A DNA stretch of 64,000 nt, from contig NC_067200.1 in assembly GCF_000699445.3 (NCBI RefSeq), forward strand, positions 5,038,950 through 5,102,949, in the 5' to 3' direction. Below are positions 11,141 to 22,639 of this stretch, piece after piece. Both the position numbers and the translations under genes were made by a program. Positions within the stretch are counted from its first letter, which is position 1, and each line of letters opens with the position of its first letter. This stretch comes from Schistosoma haematobium (Eukaryota; Platyhelminthes; Trematoda; Strigeidida; Schistosomatidae). A model generated the notes under the pieces. It was given only the letters and a program-made list of their open reading frames with translations, was not told the DNA's origin and did no database searches.

Positions 11141-11419
11141 GTGAGACTATAATTTATGGAAGACCTTCGAGAGACGCTGAAGGGACCTTGAGAGTGGACA
11201 CCTACTGACTAGGACTAAATGAGGGTTATGAAGCAGTTAGAATTCTCATTTACAGTTGGTGATTAGGGTTAGAAATTAGATTTAGGGTTTTCATCACGAA
11301 CCGACATCAGCTATAATGCCAAAACTCTATTTAGCCAAATGTATGGATGAATTTCAGGCCCCAACTCGCGACTCGTTATTTTATATTTGATTGGTTCGTC
11401 CATAAATTATAGTTTCGTC
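11141..11419 (+). mobile_element. MITE A (Mutator-type), 279 bp
   Basis: A small non-coding element with imperfect terminal inverted repeats (left GTGAGACTATAATTTATGGA, right its complement ending in TTTCGTC). It is flanked by the identical 9-bp sequence GATTAATGG at 11132-11140 and 11420-11428. A 9-bp target duplication is typical of the Mutator (MULE) superfamily. There is no ORF, so it would move only with a transposase supplied in trans. Confidence 0.8.
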
Positions 11420-11439
11420 GATTAATGGATTACAAATCT

Positions 11440-11714
11440 GGCGAGACTATAATTTATGGACAAAGCAATCAGATAAAAGATAATGAATCACGAAGTTGGG
11501 CGCGGAACTCATTCATACATTTGGTTAAATGGGGTTTGGGCATTATAGCTGATGTCAGTTCGTGATGAAAACCCTTAATCTAATTTTAAACCCTAACCAT
11601 CGACTGTAAATGAGAATTCTAACTGCTTTATAACTCTCATTTAGCCTTAATTAGTTGTTCACTCTCAAGGTCACTCCAGCGTCTCTAAAAAGTCGTCCGT
11701 AAATTAGTCTCACC
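11440..11714 (-). mobile_element. MITE B, inverted copy of MITE A
   Basis: About 275 bp that reads as the reverse complement of MITE A along its whole length, with similar terminal repeats (left GGCGAGACTATAATTTATGG, right AAATTAGTCTCACC). It sits about 20 bp from MITE A, so together they form a foldback structure. Its flanks show only a rough repeat (ACAAATCT / CAAAAATCT). Confidence 0.75.
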
Positions 11715-12095
11715 AAAAATCTTACCAACTCCGTTGGGCTTCTAACTACGGCTCCTACAACCTTCTAGCCAAATGAATTGGTCCTTTATATCCACCATGT
11801 TCATGATAAAAACTAGTAACTGCATACATTTATCATAGTTTAAATAATGAACGAATTTCGAAAAAAATAACATGCATAGAATAGGATGTGAATGAATCCA
11901 GTTTTACTAATAAAACTAATTGTAAGCAGAAAATCAGTGGACCAACAAGAAGGATATAAAGTAGTCTAGCTATAGACGATACTGCTCAAACCAAGTTTTG
12001 GTTGATCATATAGGCAGATACCCGTATTACCACATAAAAAGCCAAAAAGATTGGTTGCAAGTGTTAGAAACAACTGAACACATCACTAAACTTAC
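11715..12095. other. Unannotated stretch, probably start of an intron
   Basis: On the minus strand this follows a consensus splice donor (GTAAGT at 12095-12090) of the SUEL exon, so it is probably its first intron. No further exon was identified. Confidence 0.4.
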
Positions 12096-12534
12096 TTGTT
12101 GAAATACAGTCATACTCTACAAACAAAGTTGGCTCAGCCGCATTGTCGATTATGAAAGAACATTCTCTCGCCAACAAATCAGCAGATAAGTCAGATGAAT
12201 AATGAACGGAATTTTTACATACAGAATGACCAGAACATCTTCTAGATATATTGGCAGTCACATCGACCCAACAATCTCGAGAATTCTGTGTGCGACACCG
12301 ATCGGTTGAGTTTGATATAAGTAGAATCTCACGAAAATAACCAAAGTGAGCTTCATGAATAATTATTGTTTTTTCAGAGCCACAATGTATATGCAGAGAC
12401 TCGTTATAGCATGACAATTCCCAATCTAAAATTCCGCAGTGATATAACTGTAGAAATAGAGAATTACCAGCTGAAGCTTCAAAAATGCAGGTGAAGATCC
12501 ATACTTGGTATGTAAAGAAAAAACCAAGAAGCAT
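12096..12534 (-). CDS. First coding exon of a SUEL-type lectin-domain protein
   Basis: The exon starts with an ATG (12532-12534) and a likely signal peptide (MLLGFFFTYQVWIFTCIFEA). From about residue 46 it encodes a complete SUEL (D-galactoside/L-rhamnose-binding) lectin domain. The domain begins LHIHCGSEK, has the central CWVDVTAN ... RCSGHSVC cysteine pattern and ends in FVEYDCI. This domain occurs in secreted lectins, latrophilins and EVA-1-like receptors. The exon closes at a consensus donor (ACAA|GTAAGT), leaving phase 1, so the gene continues toward lower coordinates. No downstream exons were recognised, and the full architecture (receptor or soluble lectin) is unknown. The intact frame and conserved cysteines argue for a real gene. 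Confidence 0.75.
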
Positions 12535-14379
12535 ACTTCATATCTTCAGAGTAGCTTCCAAACATGCATTTTGAAATTGTGCCACTACATGAACTTCATG
12601 CATAAATATTCAAGTTGTAGTGGACAAACAAACGTTTTAAAGGTAGTTCTTCACCATATCAAAGGTAGTGTCTCTATTCTGAATTCATCTGCCTAAACTA
12701 TTCTGTCTTCAAGATATCTTCAAAACGAGTTATTCAACGCATCTAGTTGAAATGGTTAGTTAATAAAGTTTCAGATATTTCATTGTGTTGAAAAGTGTGA
12801 ACCAATCACAAAATGCATAAAATAAGGAGTCTCTTGGAGGTTAAACTTTGACGTTTATTCTGGAAAACTCTCAATTCCATTTCCCACTCAGAGTGTTCAA
12901 CAGAAAATTGTAGTTATATTCACTACCGTATAAGTAGTTGTAGCGGTAAATAAATATTCAAGATCAGTAGCTGTGTAGGTCTTCGATAATTGATGCTGAC
13001 CACATTAGCTTTAATGGAATCACCTAGCTGAAGGCGCTTGGTCATGCATCCGCACCAGATAACGAGTGAGAACGCCGTGAGCAACTTCTCCTGCAACCGC
13101 TAGCCATTTTAGATTAGTCACTCCTCGATTTATTGATAAACTATCGAACATATCTCAACAACTCTCCGTTTCTGACTTTGGATTTTACTGAATGTGGACG
13201 ATTCAATTAAAGAGGGTGTCACTGGTTGAAGTGTTGTCATCTTCATGGTCATATTTTTGTTTTGTGATTTTTGTAGCAATTAGGTATTGCCTGTAGGTGG
13301 GCTTGCTTCATGTGACATGTAAATACTGAGTTAGAACTGTTATGACTATAGTTTAGTTTTAAGATTAGATACATAATTCTACCCGGCTGATATCATCCTT
13401 CTTGTTCCTCTTCTGAGAACCACTGGCGGGATAGGTTGATCTCAACGTTTTCTAATTCCGTTGAAATATTAACTGCCACTCATTAATGACAGAAATTATA
13501 TAACATTCGAACATCCCACATATTTGGCTAAACCACTTCAAGCTCGAGCTTGAAAACGAAATTTCATAATCAATTTATATACAATATTAAATTTGAATGC
13601 GCAAATACTGCATCAGCATGACTAATCCTTTTCAATTATTGTGCCATTGAATGTTTTTATCGCTGCTTGTACCACTGAGTTCTCAAAACCATAATATTCG
13701 AGTTTGAACTCATTCAGTTCCTATTGTTGAATCTTGTTTGCGTGTTACCTGATTCATCGCGAATTTTAATTACAGTGCCATTATTTCCACGGAAAAAGTT
13801 CCTTTTTCCACCACTTTTCAATACTGACCTTAATAATAGGACGGTGTTTCAATATACGAAATAGGAAACCAGGTATGAATCGTTCAAACATATGGTACTG
13901 CTAGTTAGATCGATAAAAAACTTGAATCGAGCACCAGCACTAACCTCTTAAGTAAAGGAGAGTACCAAAAGTTACACGATACTACAAACTAAAAGCTAGT
14001 TAATTTATACTGTCATCAGTCACCTTGAGTTTTTCCCTTGACGACTAAATACGTGGACGTAGTAAGTCAGTGTTTCTATGGTTTACTTTAGTGTCATCTG
14101 TTCGCACTCGATTGATCTTTAGCCACCAATACCAGTAGCGACATAAATTTGCGAAAGAAAAAAGACTCAGGTTTATCAGAGCTCACTCACCTGAGTGGCG
14201 ACAACCCATGGACTCTCAAAATCAAATGAATGCAAAAATTTTCAATAATAGCGACGAAAAACTGCATGTCAAAACTATAGAAAAAATACTGAATGACCAC
14301 CATCAAAAGAATGTCTCGCCACAGAAACTGACTGAAGACTATGGCTGAGACAAATCAGAAGGATAATCCCACCATATTA
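12535..14379. other. Unannotated stretch upstream of the SUEL exon
   Basis: Probably the promoter or 5' UTR intron region of the SUEL gene, but no promoter element can be named with confidence. No repeats were identified. Confidence 0.35.
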
Positions 14380-15796
14380 GTCAGTCACATAATCTTCGAA
14401 AGTAAAGCGATAGGTGCTTGTTTTGAGTATGGCAACTAAACCATGTTGTAGTTAATACTAATTTATGATGTGTCTGTTATACGGTTAATGAGTGAATTTC
14501 TGCAAGCGGAATTCCAAATCGCTGACCAAATTATGAACAAAGTTATAATGTATATTGACGAGTACTGTCTAAATAGTGCTTACCAGTAAAATTATAGTCT
14601 AGTTTGGTGCTAATACTACTTTGATGATAGACTCAATCACAAGAGGGTAAATTTGTCATGTGATTGCCCAATCTGTAGGGTCTCGTGTGGAAGTTACATC
14701 CATGTCTACACTGACTCATTGTTTCGTGACAATTAATAATGATACCTAGTTCTTCTGAGGAACACGTTTGTGCTGGCGATAGAATAGTATATTTAGTGTG
14801 AATGGTAATAAGTTACACAAAATGAGCACGTCCGCTAGGCTGAACCATGCCATGCGAATGAATGAATGGCACTACAAGTATCCATTCGACTTTACTGTCA
14901 TAGTGAAGAAACTCATATATACAACGCAATATTCTAGTGAGACTTCTAAATGGACTCAGTACTACGAGATTTCGTAACGAAACGAGTACTTATGAAGCAA
15001 ACAGTTATTATTAATTCTCTCAAGACGTTACCCGTTAAGATTATCGGTATATCTCTCCATGATACTACAAAGAAGACGAAAATAAAAGTTGGGCAAACGT
15101 TCATTGATGCACCATAACTACTGGTACAAGAAGAGGAATATTTGACGCGGAGAAATCTGTTTACATTTTGGATACATATTTAAGCTAAAAATACTACTAC
15201 CAAGTACTTCTTTTAGTAAACAGATCCTGTCACGTCTCCGCAGTCTAGTGTATTCCGCTCCATATTTCCTATCGTATAGAATAGTTCATAAAGACCGGCG
15301 TTAGAGGACCTAGAGTCTCACCTTCTTCTTAAGTAAAATTCGGGTTCTTTGAGTCCGTACATATTGTTTACTTCATCTGGGTAGTGAAATTATTGATTTT
15401 ATGACAGGTGTGAGTGTTATCTATCTATCTGCAATAACTAAGAATATGATGAACTATACAGTTTATATTTCGTCATTGATCTTGTTAACCTGTAAGAGTT
15501 CGACTTTTTATGTAAGTCAGTAGCATTTCAATCTTCCAAGTCAGAGGAAATTTCAGGGGCAACGACATCGGTATGTCACAATCTATCCATGATCCTGAAT
15601 ACGTCTGCTCACAATTCCTTTTGGTTTCAGGCAAACAGATGAGGGCGTCCTAGACCAAACGTATCCCCAAAGTTCACCCAAACTAGACAGAAGTTTTCCC
15701 AAAATATGGAGGTTAGCAAGTTACGAAGCAACAATCAATACAATGTGTGCACTACAAGACAGAGAGAGATAAATCAATGTGGAGAAGATTTGTAGC

Positions 15797-17029
15797 TCAG
15801 GTGGATGATTTTGGTGGAGTTTTGTTCTCTGAGCTGGATGGTTTGGTCGTGGAGCTTTCATCGTTCTTCTGAACGACATCATCAGCACAAACTTCAAATA
15901 GAAGTGAAGTGTTTGAATTTCTCCATATGTGTCTCAAAGCTTGTTCTGTACACCTCGATGTTGATTGGTTCTTATTGACCTTAAATTTGTCATTGTTTAC
16001 TTCTTTGTTTTGGTTGTGTCTCCCATTGTTTTGATTTTTGTTCCTATGTTTGTGCATGCTTTTTCTGATTGGTTGATAAATCGAATTGATTTCAATATGT
16101 TTGTTGATTGCTGATTGACCTGAGTGCCAGGCTTCTGAAAATTCTCTGGTGTTTTTGGAGTTTCCTCCGTCTAAGATTTCCACATTTTTCCAGTCGAATG
16201 AGTGTCCGCAGTTGTCCACGTGTATTGATATAAGTGAGGAGATATCATGCCGTTTGACTGCTAATTGATGTTCATATAGGCGAAGGTGAAGTGGGCGTCT
16301 GCTTTGTCCGATGTAGTGTTTTTCGCAGTTGGCACAATTTATTTTGTAGATGATGTTTGATTTGTTTTCCTTTGTTATTTCATCCTTTGGTTTGCATAGG
16401 ATTGATTGTAGTGATTTTGTCGGTTTGTGTGCTACACCTATTCCAAAGCTTTTCAGCAGTCTTGTTGCGGTTTCTGATATTCTTTGTATATATGGTAGGG
16501 TGATCCTTTTGTTGATTTTTGTGCTTGACTTGAGTTCTGATGCTGCGTGCGGTTGGTAATTTTTGATGAAGTTGATTGGGTAGTAGTTCTTTTGAAATAC
16601 GTCCTTCAGGTATTTCTCTTCATTTATTCGTGCTGCCAGTGTGCTGCAGTGTGTTCTCGCCCTCTTGAACAAATTGTGTACGCAGTTGATTTTGTGAGCT
16701 CTTGGGTTGTTGCTATTGTAGTTGAGAAATTGATCTGTACGGGTCGGTTTCCTATATACTTGAGTTTTCAGTTTTCCTGTGTCGGTTCTAGTGATCAATA
16801 TATCCAAGAATGCTGGTTTGTTGTTTGACTCCTGTTCCATGGTGAACTTGATGTCATCGAAGACGTTGTTGATCAGTTTGTACGTGTTTTCTTGTTCATT
16901 CTTTTTGACGATGACGAACGTGTCGTCTACATAACGAATCCAAATGTTTGGTTTGATCACTGGTAATATAGCGGCTTCTAGTCTTTGCATCACTGCCTCT
17001 GCGATCAATCCTGATATTGGTGATCCCAT
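15797..17029 (-). CDS. Penelope-like reverse transcriptase (C-terminal) with GIY-YIG endonuclease
   Basis: 410 codons open from MGSPISGLIAEAV, which is the conserved RT segment before the catalytic box. The catalytic box is YVDDTFVIV, with YVDD at residues 33-36. The thumb and linker run to about residue 220. The Penelope GIY-YIG endonuclease follows (IYKINC near 227, CxxC 232-235, YIG 239-241, then RRPLHLRLYEH). In-frame sequence continues upstream (LCLTTYFQFNNKTYEQTKG) to a stop near 17115, so the RT fingers are missing and the enzyme is incomplete. The C-terminal 50 residues are encoded by the terminal repeat itself, which also carries the hammerhead motif. Confidence 0.85.
   Translation of the reverse strand: MGSPISGLIAEAVMQRLEAAILPVIKPNIWIRYVDDTFVIVKKNEQENTYKLINNVFDDIKFTMEQESNNKPAFLDILITRTDTGKLKTQVYRKPTRTDQFLNYNSNNPRAHKINCVHNLFKRARTHCSTLAARINEEKYLKDVFQKNYYPINFIKNYQPHAASELKSSTKINKRITLPYIQRISETATRLLKSFGIGVAHKPTKSLQSILCKPKDEITKENKSNIIYKINCANCEKHYIGQSRRPLHLRLYEHQLAVKRHDISSLISIHVDNCGHSFDWKNVEILDGGNSKNTREFSEAWHSGQSAINKHIEINSIYQPIRKSMHKHRNKNQNNGRHNQNKEVNNDKFKVNKNQSTSRCTEQALRHIWRNSNTSLLFEVCADDVVQKNDESSTTKPSSSENKTPPKSST
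15849..15888 (-). ncRNA. Hammerhead-like motif in Penelope left terminal repeat
   Basis: Mirror copy of the motif at 17992-18031. The minus strand has CTGATGA (15879-15885), a six-pair stem TCGTTC/GAACGA with loop AGAA, and GAAA. Hammerhead motifs in terminal repeats are an established feature of Penelope-like elements. Confidence 0.65.
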
Positions 17030-17991
17030 TGGTGTCCCTTTCGTTTGTTCGTAGGTTTTGTTGTTGAATTGAAAATATGTTGTTAGGCATAAATTGATTA
17101 GTTCCTGTAGACTTTAGGTTTGGAGCTTCGTGTATTTAGTAAGGTTTGTGTCGTTGTTGAGCAGCAAATGTAAGATCCATGTTGAATGCCTTGTGTGTTT
17201 GTGAAAATCCCTCCATGTATATACTTGCACTTTGTTCCTATTGATCTTCTTAGTTGTACATTGTTAACTTTTTGACTACATTTGAATTGTTAATATTTGT
17301 ATTTTATTATAGTTTTTGTTTTTACCACACCTTCACTAATTCCCCATGTTTCTTCCCGAACTGCACTTATGTTGTTTTACTTTATACTAAGTCTGAGCGG
17401 CAGCCATTTTGGTTGGTTCCTGCTTTTGATTGCTTGACCTGTGTTGACTGGAATTGTGCATTTTGGTTGTGAATTGAAGCACTCTTCCAGAATTGAAAAC
17501 ACTCTGTGTTATAGAGCGACCAATTGTTACCTTTTGAACGAATCTGTACGTGATCTATCCAGACAGGATAGAATAACATTTATTTGTGGTGATTGTTTAG
17601 ATTTGATCAATTAAACAATTATTGGTTGGATAGCTGTGTGGTTATATTTGTTTAGGTAATAATGTATACTTAAATTTATGATAAATTATAGAACCGCTAT
17701 CTTACCCAATTACCTTGTTTTCGTTTCAAACGGGCGAGGGCGCGTATCCAACTTATCCAGGCAGCTGTCCAGCAGTCCAAACGTGGTTTGGATCCTACAG
17801 CGGGGATATGGTTTCTTTTGCTAATTTTGGTTCAATTGAGGTGAATAGTGCTGTTACTTCGAAGGATATCATCAGTTCGTCACTGTTGATTTGGATTTCC
17901 CTAAGGACATCCAATCAACATCGAGGTGCACAGAACAAGTTTTGAAACACATATGGAGAAATTCAAACACTTCACTTCTATTTGAAGTTTG

Positions 17992-18031
17992 TGCTGATGA
18001 TGTCGTTCAGAAGAACGATGAAAGCTCCACG
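17992..18031 (+). ncRNA. Hammerhead-like motif in Penelope right terminal repeat
   Basis: CTGATGA at 17994-18000, stem II TCGTTC (18003-18008) with GAACGA (18013-18018) around loop AGAA, and GAAA at 18020-18023. The core boxes are conserved. Stems I and III are weak, as in other Penelope-borne hammerheads. Confidence 0.65.
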
Positions 18032-19359
18032 ACCAAACCATCCAGCTCAGAGAACAAAACTCCACCATAAATCAATGTTCTTCGCAATGATTTTGTGGTT
18101 TTGCTTTAGCGAAAGATCACTTAAATATGTAAACACGTGATAGCCCTGAAACACCACAGGCTCTCAACAAACCCATAGTAACTGAAATACGGAATTACCG
18201 CTCTTGTCAGGCCTTCAAGGTCGTTGAAATGGAACGAAGGACAGCAGTGAGAAGATTCAACTTTTTCAACGTGCCGTTATATGTGCATCATGCTAATTAT
18301 TAACATGGAAGAATAAAGATAAACTATATGGTGACTAAGTAATGTTATATCTATCAAGCAACTCCATATCAGGTGATTAATATTGTGAGTATTAACACTA
18401 GTTCTGTTGTAGTTATTATCAATAAGAAGTCACTGGATGGGTGTCATCAGATCAGGCTTGTCGTTTCGGCTAGTTTGGTGGTGGACTGAAATTAACATTT
18501 ATTGGTTCAGTTTTATAAATCACGATAAACGAATTTATTGATATATGAATTCGACATTTCTCAACGATGTACGTATCGACACTCAACTGATTTCATTGCA
18601 AAAGATATGAGACATTTTGAAAGAGATTTTTGATTATTTCAAAGCCCTTTAGAGCCATATTTCTGTGTTAATCTCATTACCAGGACAACGCATTTATTGA
18701 CCAAAGTTGGCTAAACACAAATAGGCCAATATTGCTTATTGATGCGGCGTTTTACACATACGTCACATACATATACTGTTAAGTACTAATTAGCATTTAT
18801 GACTTTACCGGTCTGGTTTAAATACCTTATACAAGTAAACTGTTTATAAAGTATCAAAAAGAACACTTACAACGAAGTCCATTATTTAGGTGATAAGTTT
18901 GAGTTCAGTTAACTGAATCAAACTGGTGAATAGTTCAGAATAAACTGAACTTGTGTTTTTTTGTCAGTTGTAAATGTTACTGTCTGGAGTGATTAAATGG
19001 TATCGAACAAATAAAGTAAACATACCTACCTAATGAGGTAATATTCGAGTAACAAATCGTTGTTCATGCGCATTGATAATACGATTACTGGCAGTTTCTA
19101 AAAACGTTGACCGGCGATTTAATAAATAGAAGTATTCTGAAACACTTTGAATCAAATCATGATTCTTTATAAAATCTAATTCGGTGGATGATCGCACGCC
19201 AAGTCAGATGCAAAACAATAACTTCAATGAATAATCAATACGTTTTTAAAAATCTTCACTAATCCATTGAATGACTACTTGTAATACATTCTTTTCATGT
19301 TTACATTTAAAGTATTTTCATGAAGAATTCGACGAATGTAGTTTACACTTAACTTTCTG

Positions 19360-19700
19360 AAATCCGGTGTGTACCACATTTTTTGAAATTTTCTAAAATC
19401 GTTTCTTGTGCTTTGGAGCCTAGTTCAAGCCAACAGGATGATTTTAAAAGACGCTAAACAAAAGCTCTGTTCAAATATTTCCACAGCGATTATGTTACGT
19501 GTTTCACCAGATTCCATAAAATCTGCAGTATGATCGTTAAAAAAGTCTAAATATTTACCTATTGGCTGGATATTTATATCATGAAGTCGTGCACTATGAA
19601 TTGGTTTGTACGAACAACGTCGTCTAGAGGCATTGAATTTATATTATCGCGAACACTCTCAATTTTCAGATCCTTTCTAAGTGCATAATGAACGACCTTT
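19360..19700 (-). pseudogene. BTB-BACK (KLHL-like) pseudogene fragment, copy 1
   Basis: Corresponds to 56130-56725 in copy 2 of the segmental duplication. The minus strand can still be read as an RRRCSYKPIHSARLHDINIQ segment matching RRRCSYTSTHSVRVYDTNIQ of the other copy. The central BTB-BACK part present in copy 2 is deleted here, and stop codons interrupt the frame. It is not coding now. The conserved frame between the two copies points to a once-coding ancestor. Confidence 0.6.
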
Positions 19701-20360
19701 AACTCTGAATAAACAATGCAATGCTCTGTGCAAAAGAAAATGTTTTCAACTATGGAAGATCAATAAAATAACTCGACCATGGAATAGAAACGACTGGTGT
19801 GACGTAAGGATAGATAAAGTTCTGTGAATTTATTGTAATTTAAGGATATTTCTGTACAGTCTGATGGGATAATTAAGAAAGGATATGATTTGCAATACTC
19901 CTGGTTCATTTATGGCTAACAATAATTTGTTATTATTCCGTTCGATAATCGTCATGCTTCACATTATATATTTAAAATGTTATACTAGTAAAATGTGAAT
20001 GAAACGCATCCATAAGTTAAATGAATGTTAGAATGCTACATTAGAATTTTCATGAACTGTCTGTCCGTGTCGATCCCCATTGGTCTCTTTAACGATATTA
20101 CATTCAAAGATCAATAGATGAACAAAGAATATTCTTTTTGATAACACATTGTACACAAACTATATGGAAATAAATACAAAAATCTCATGTGAGTAGTTTG
20201 TTACTGATTTATTCAACTCTTTCTCAGGCATGCGAATGAAGAACAACTAAGTGAAAAATGATCAAAAGGAACTAAATACAGCTATGCAAATTGCATTTCA
20301 CAAAAAGATGTTTAGAATCGTTTAATAGCTACCCTGTAACTATTTTTCACTTTTCAGTTA

Positions 20361-20760
20361 GTTTTCCAAGTGAACCAATAATGCAGACAAATTTGCAGAT
20401 AAGCTTTTCGAACTGATTGTCAATCTGTTTTAAAACGGAGCATCCATTTAGATAGATTTTTCAACATTCAAATTGTCAAAACACGGTAATCGTGTGTACT
20501 AATAACAAAATTCACTCATACGTTATTGCTCTGAAGACGAAGCTGGTAAACTATAGTAGTAGTGTGAAAGTGTAACTAGAATCGAGAAGGCTACGTTCTA
20601 GTATTTGACGTGATTCAAAAAGTGAGTGAATTTCATTATTCACTGCAACAGATCTTCGGTGGATATACCTATGGCATTGAAAAGACAAGTCGAACAAAGA
20701 AATATTTCATTCCAATATGATAATCAGTTAGTTCCAGAACGAGTGGAAGCTTAGGTAAAT
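20361..20760. other. Unannotated stretch
   Basis: Nothing recognised between the segmental duplication and repeat R2. Confidence 0.35.
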
Positions 20761-20762
20761 TC

Positions 20763-21160
20763 CTGCAATCAGTTAGTTATTACAAGTAATAATACAATAA
20801 TAATATATTTCTGCATGAGCAGGTACACGCCATTTTTACAGGCATGATCTACAAATTACAACATTTGTTGGCGCAAAGCATGCTTCCCTACTTATTAAGT
20901 TTATAGTTGTTATAAAGTAGACTCGTGAGGCGCTTACTGTAAACTATGACCTTGAGGAGGCGCGTACGTCAAGTTTGTTCCAGACATCAGAAGTTCTATG
21001 GCTGTACCCCATGAGCAAGATTCTGGAGAAGAAAAAAAGAAAGGGAAACAGAAGAGCATCAATGCACTTGGATATGAACACCAAACGTTGCTTAACATTT
21101 TTTTGTAGGACAGACAGAGGTATAATATATAACAATAAATTCATATTATCTCTTGTTAGA
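20763..21160 (+). repeat. Dispersed repeat R2, uninterrupted copy
   Basis: The stretch starting TTCCTGCAATCAGTTAGTTA, through CAGGCATGATCTACAAATTA and GCTTCCCTACTTATTAAGT, to GGCGCGTACGTC reappears at 21788-21919 joined to 22291-22460. This copy has the empty site of the solo LTR found in the second copy. Confidence 0.75.
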
Positions 21161-21787
21161 GTGAAATGAAGTCAGAAGCTCCATATAAGAGAATGTAGTA
21201 ATGAAGAACGGTGAGTTGTGATGTTTAGCAAGTTGAAGTAAGCTCATATGAAGGAAGGTAAGTCAAGGTTGGTACAAGGAAAACGGTTTATTAGAAGGAA
21301 GTGTGCATTAAGAGGGTGAAGTGTTAAGAATAGTAACAACTATATCTTTTATTGTCCAATTTATTGTACTTTCTTTTTTGTCCATCCGATACCAACCATA
21401 CAATTCCAGTGTAAAAGTCCGAGTTAGCATGTTGTGGTTGTCTTAGTGGAATAGCTAACCCAGCATAAAATTGGACACATGAATCTGAGTGGTGAGTGTA
21501 GGAAGACAATCTATATCATAGATTGATTGACTTATTCTCAGTCATAAAGAGCCTGATACATACAAAATGTTCTGCCCCACAAACACGAGTGGATGGAAGT
21601 CATCGCCCTCAGCATCAATGCTTGTTGGTCAGTAACTCCACCCTTCCTCTTTTTGTGATTTTAGGCTTATTTAAGCTTATTTTTGGATATATGTTATACC
21701 CCACACAATCCTTTGTCTCTCACAACCTGATGGAAAACACTATTCCTATAAGTACCATTTTGCAAGCTTATCAGGTAGTTACAAGTT

Positions 21788-22460
21788 AATTCCTGCAATC
21801 AGTTAGTTATCACAAGTAACAATATAATAATAATGATGTGTTTCTGCGTGAGCAGGTATAAGCCATTTTCACAGGCATGATCTACAAATTACAACATTTG
21901 TTGTCGCACAGCATGCTTCTGTTATGACTGTGAAAATAAAGCTGATTAAGGGAAGCGAATTGTTGATCGGACCAAAGACGCGCAAACACGTAGAACGACC
22001 TAGGGTTCTGATTGGTCTCGCTTCCCTATCTAACCCAGCCAGTTGAGTCCAGAACACAAGTCACAGCCTCTGCGTTATGAATCATTATATTTCAGACATA
22101 CTTTGTTTATATACCAGTCAAGCAGACCACAACGTCCCATAAAATAGAAAATAACATTGTACAATAATGGCCAGTAGGAAAATGACACGTTAAACAAGTA
22201 TTGACCAATAAGATGATACCATTTCATGTCCAAGGATAGCATTAGGCTTAACAGGATAATTTTTGGGATATTTTCCTGAATATCCCAACAGCTTCCCTAC
22301 TTATTAAGTATATATTTGTTATAAAGTAGAGTCGTAGAACGCTTGCTGTATACAATGATCTTAAGGTGGCGCGTACGTCCTGAGAGCAGGATTCTGATGA
22401 AGAAAAAGAGAAACGGAAGAGCAGTATAAAGTATGGGTTACCAATCAGAGTATAAGCATT
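21788..22460 (+). repeat. Dispersed repeat R2, copy split by solo LTR
   Basis: The left part (21788-21919) and right part (22291 to about 22460) are together collinear with 20763-21100. The interruption is exactly the LTR plus one copy of the 5-bp target duplication. Confidence 0.75.
21920..22290. mobile_element. Solo LTR, 371 bp
   Basis: Begins TGTTATGACTG and ends ATCCCAACA, so the ends are TGTT...AACA as in retroviral-type LTRs. It is flanked by the 5-bp direct repeat GCTTC (21915-21919 and 22291-22295). The paralogous repeat at 20763-21160 has a single GCTTC at the empty site. An AATAAA occurs near 21933. Solo LTRs arise by recombination between the two LTRs of a full element. The parent family (Gypsy or BEL) cannot be named from the LTR alone. 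Confidence 0.88.
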
Positions 22461-22639
22461 AGGAAGGATATGATGTAGGACAGCTGTTTATTAAAGCAGG
22501 CGGAAAAGTATAAAAGTATATGAGTTGTAGATATGGTAATGAGTGGAGAAATAATATTAATAGCTAGTCAATATAGTGTACAGAAGGGTAAAACGCTAAT
22601 AAAAAACTAACGAGAAGAAACTCACACTAACTTCGTATC

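Larger units (their letters stand above)
15781..18067 (-). mobile_element. Penelope-like element, 2.29 kb, with target duplication
   Basis: Flanked by the 11-bp direct repeat TAAATCAATGT (15770-15780 and 18068-18078), which marks the insertion. It has 156-bp inverted terminal repeats (15813-15968 and 17911-18066). A 32-bp extension outside the left repeat lies at the 3' end, as often seen in Penelope-like elements. The minus-strand body encodes reverse transcriptase and GIY-YIG endonuclease. Upstream of about 17115 the coding frame is lost, so it is internally deleted or 5'-truncated. It resembles the schistosome Penelope (Cercyon-type) group. Confidence 0.88.
14380..20360 (+). repeat. Segmental duplication, copy 1
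   Basis: Aligns in direct orientation with 48735-57440 in three blocks: 14380-15735 with 48735-50060, 18066-19020 with 53525-54400, and 19040-20360 with 55650-57440. Identity is high (roughly 90%) in the first block, for example around 14581-14700, and lower in the last. Copy 1 is interrupted by a Penelope-like element at 15781-18067 that is absent from copy 2. Confidence 0.8.
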
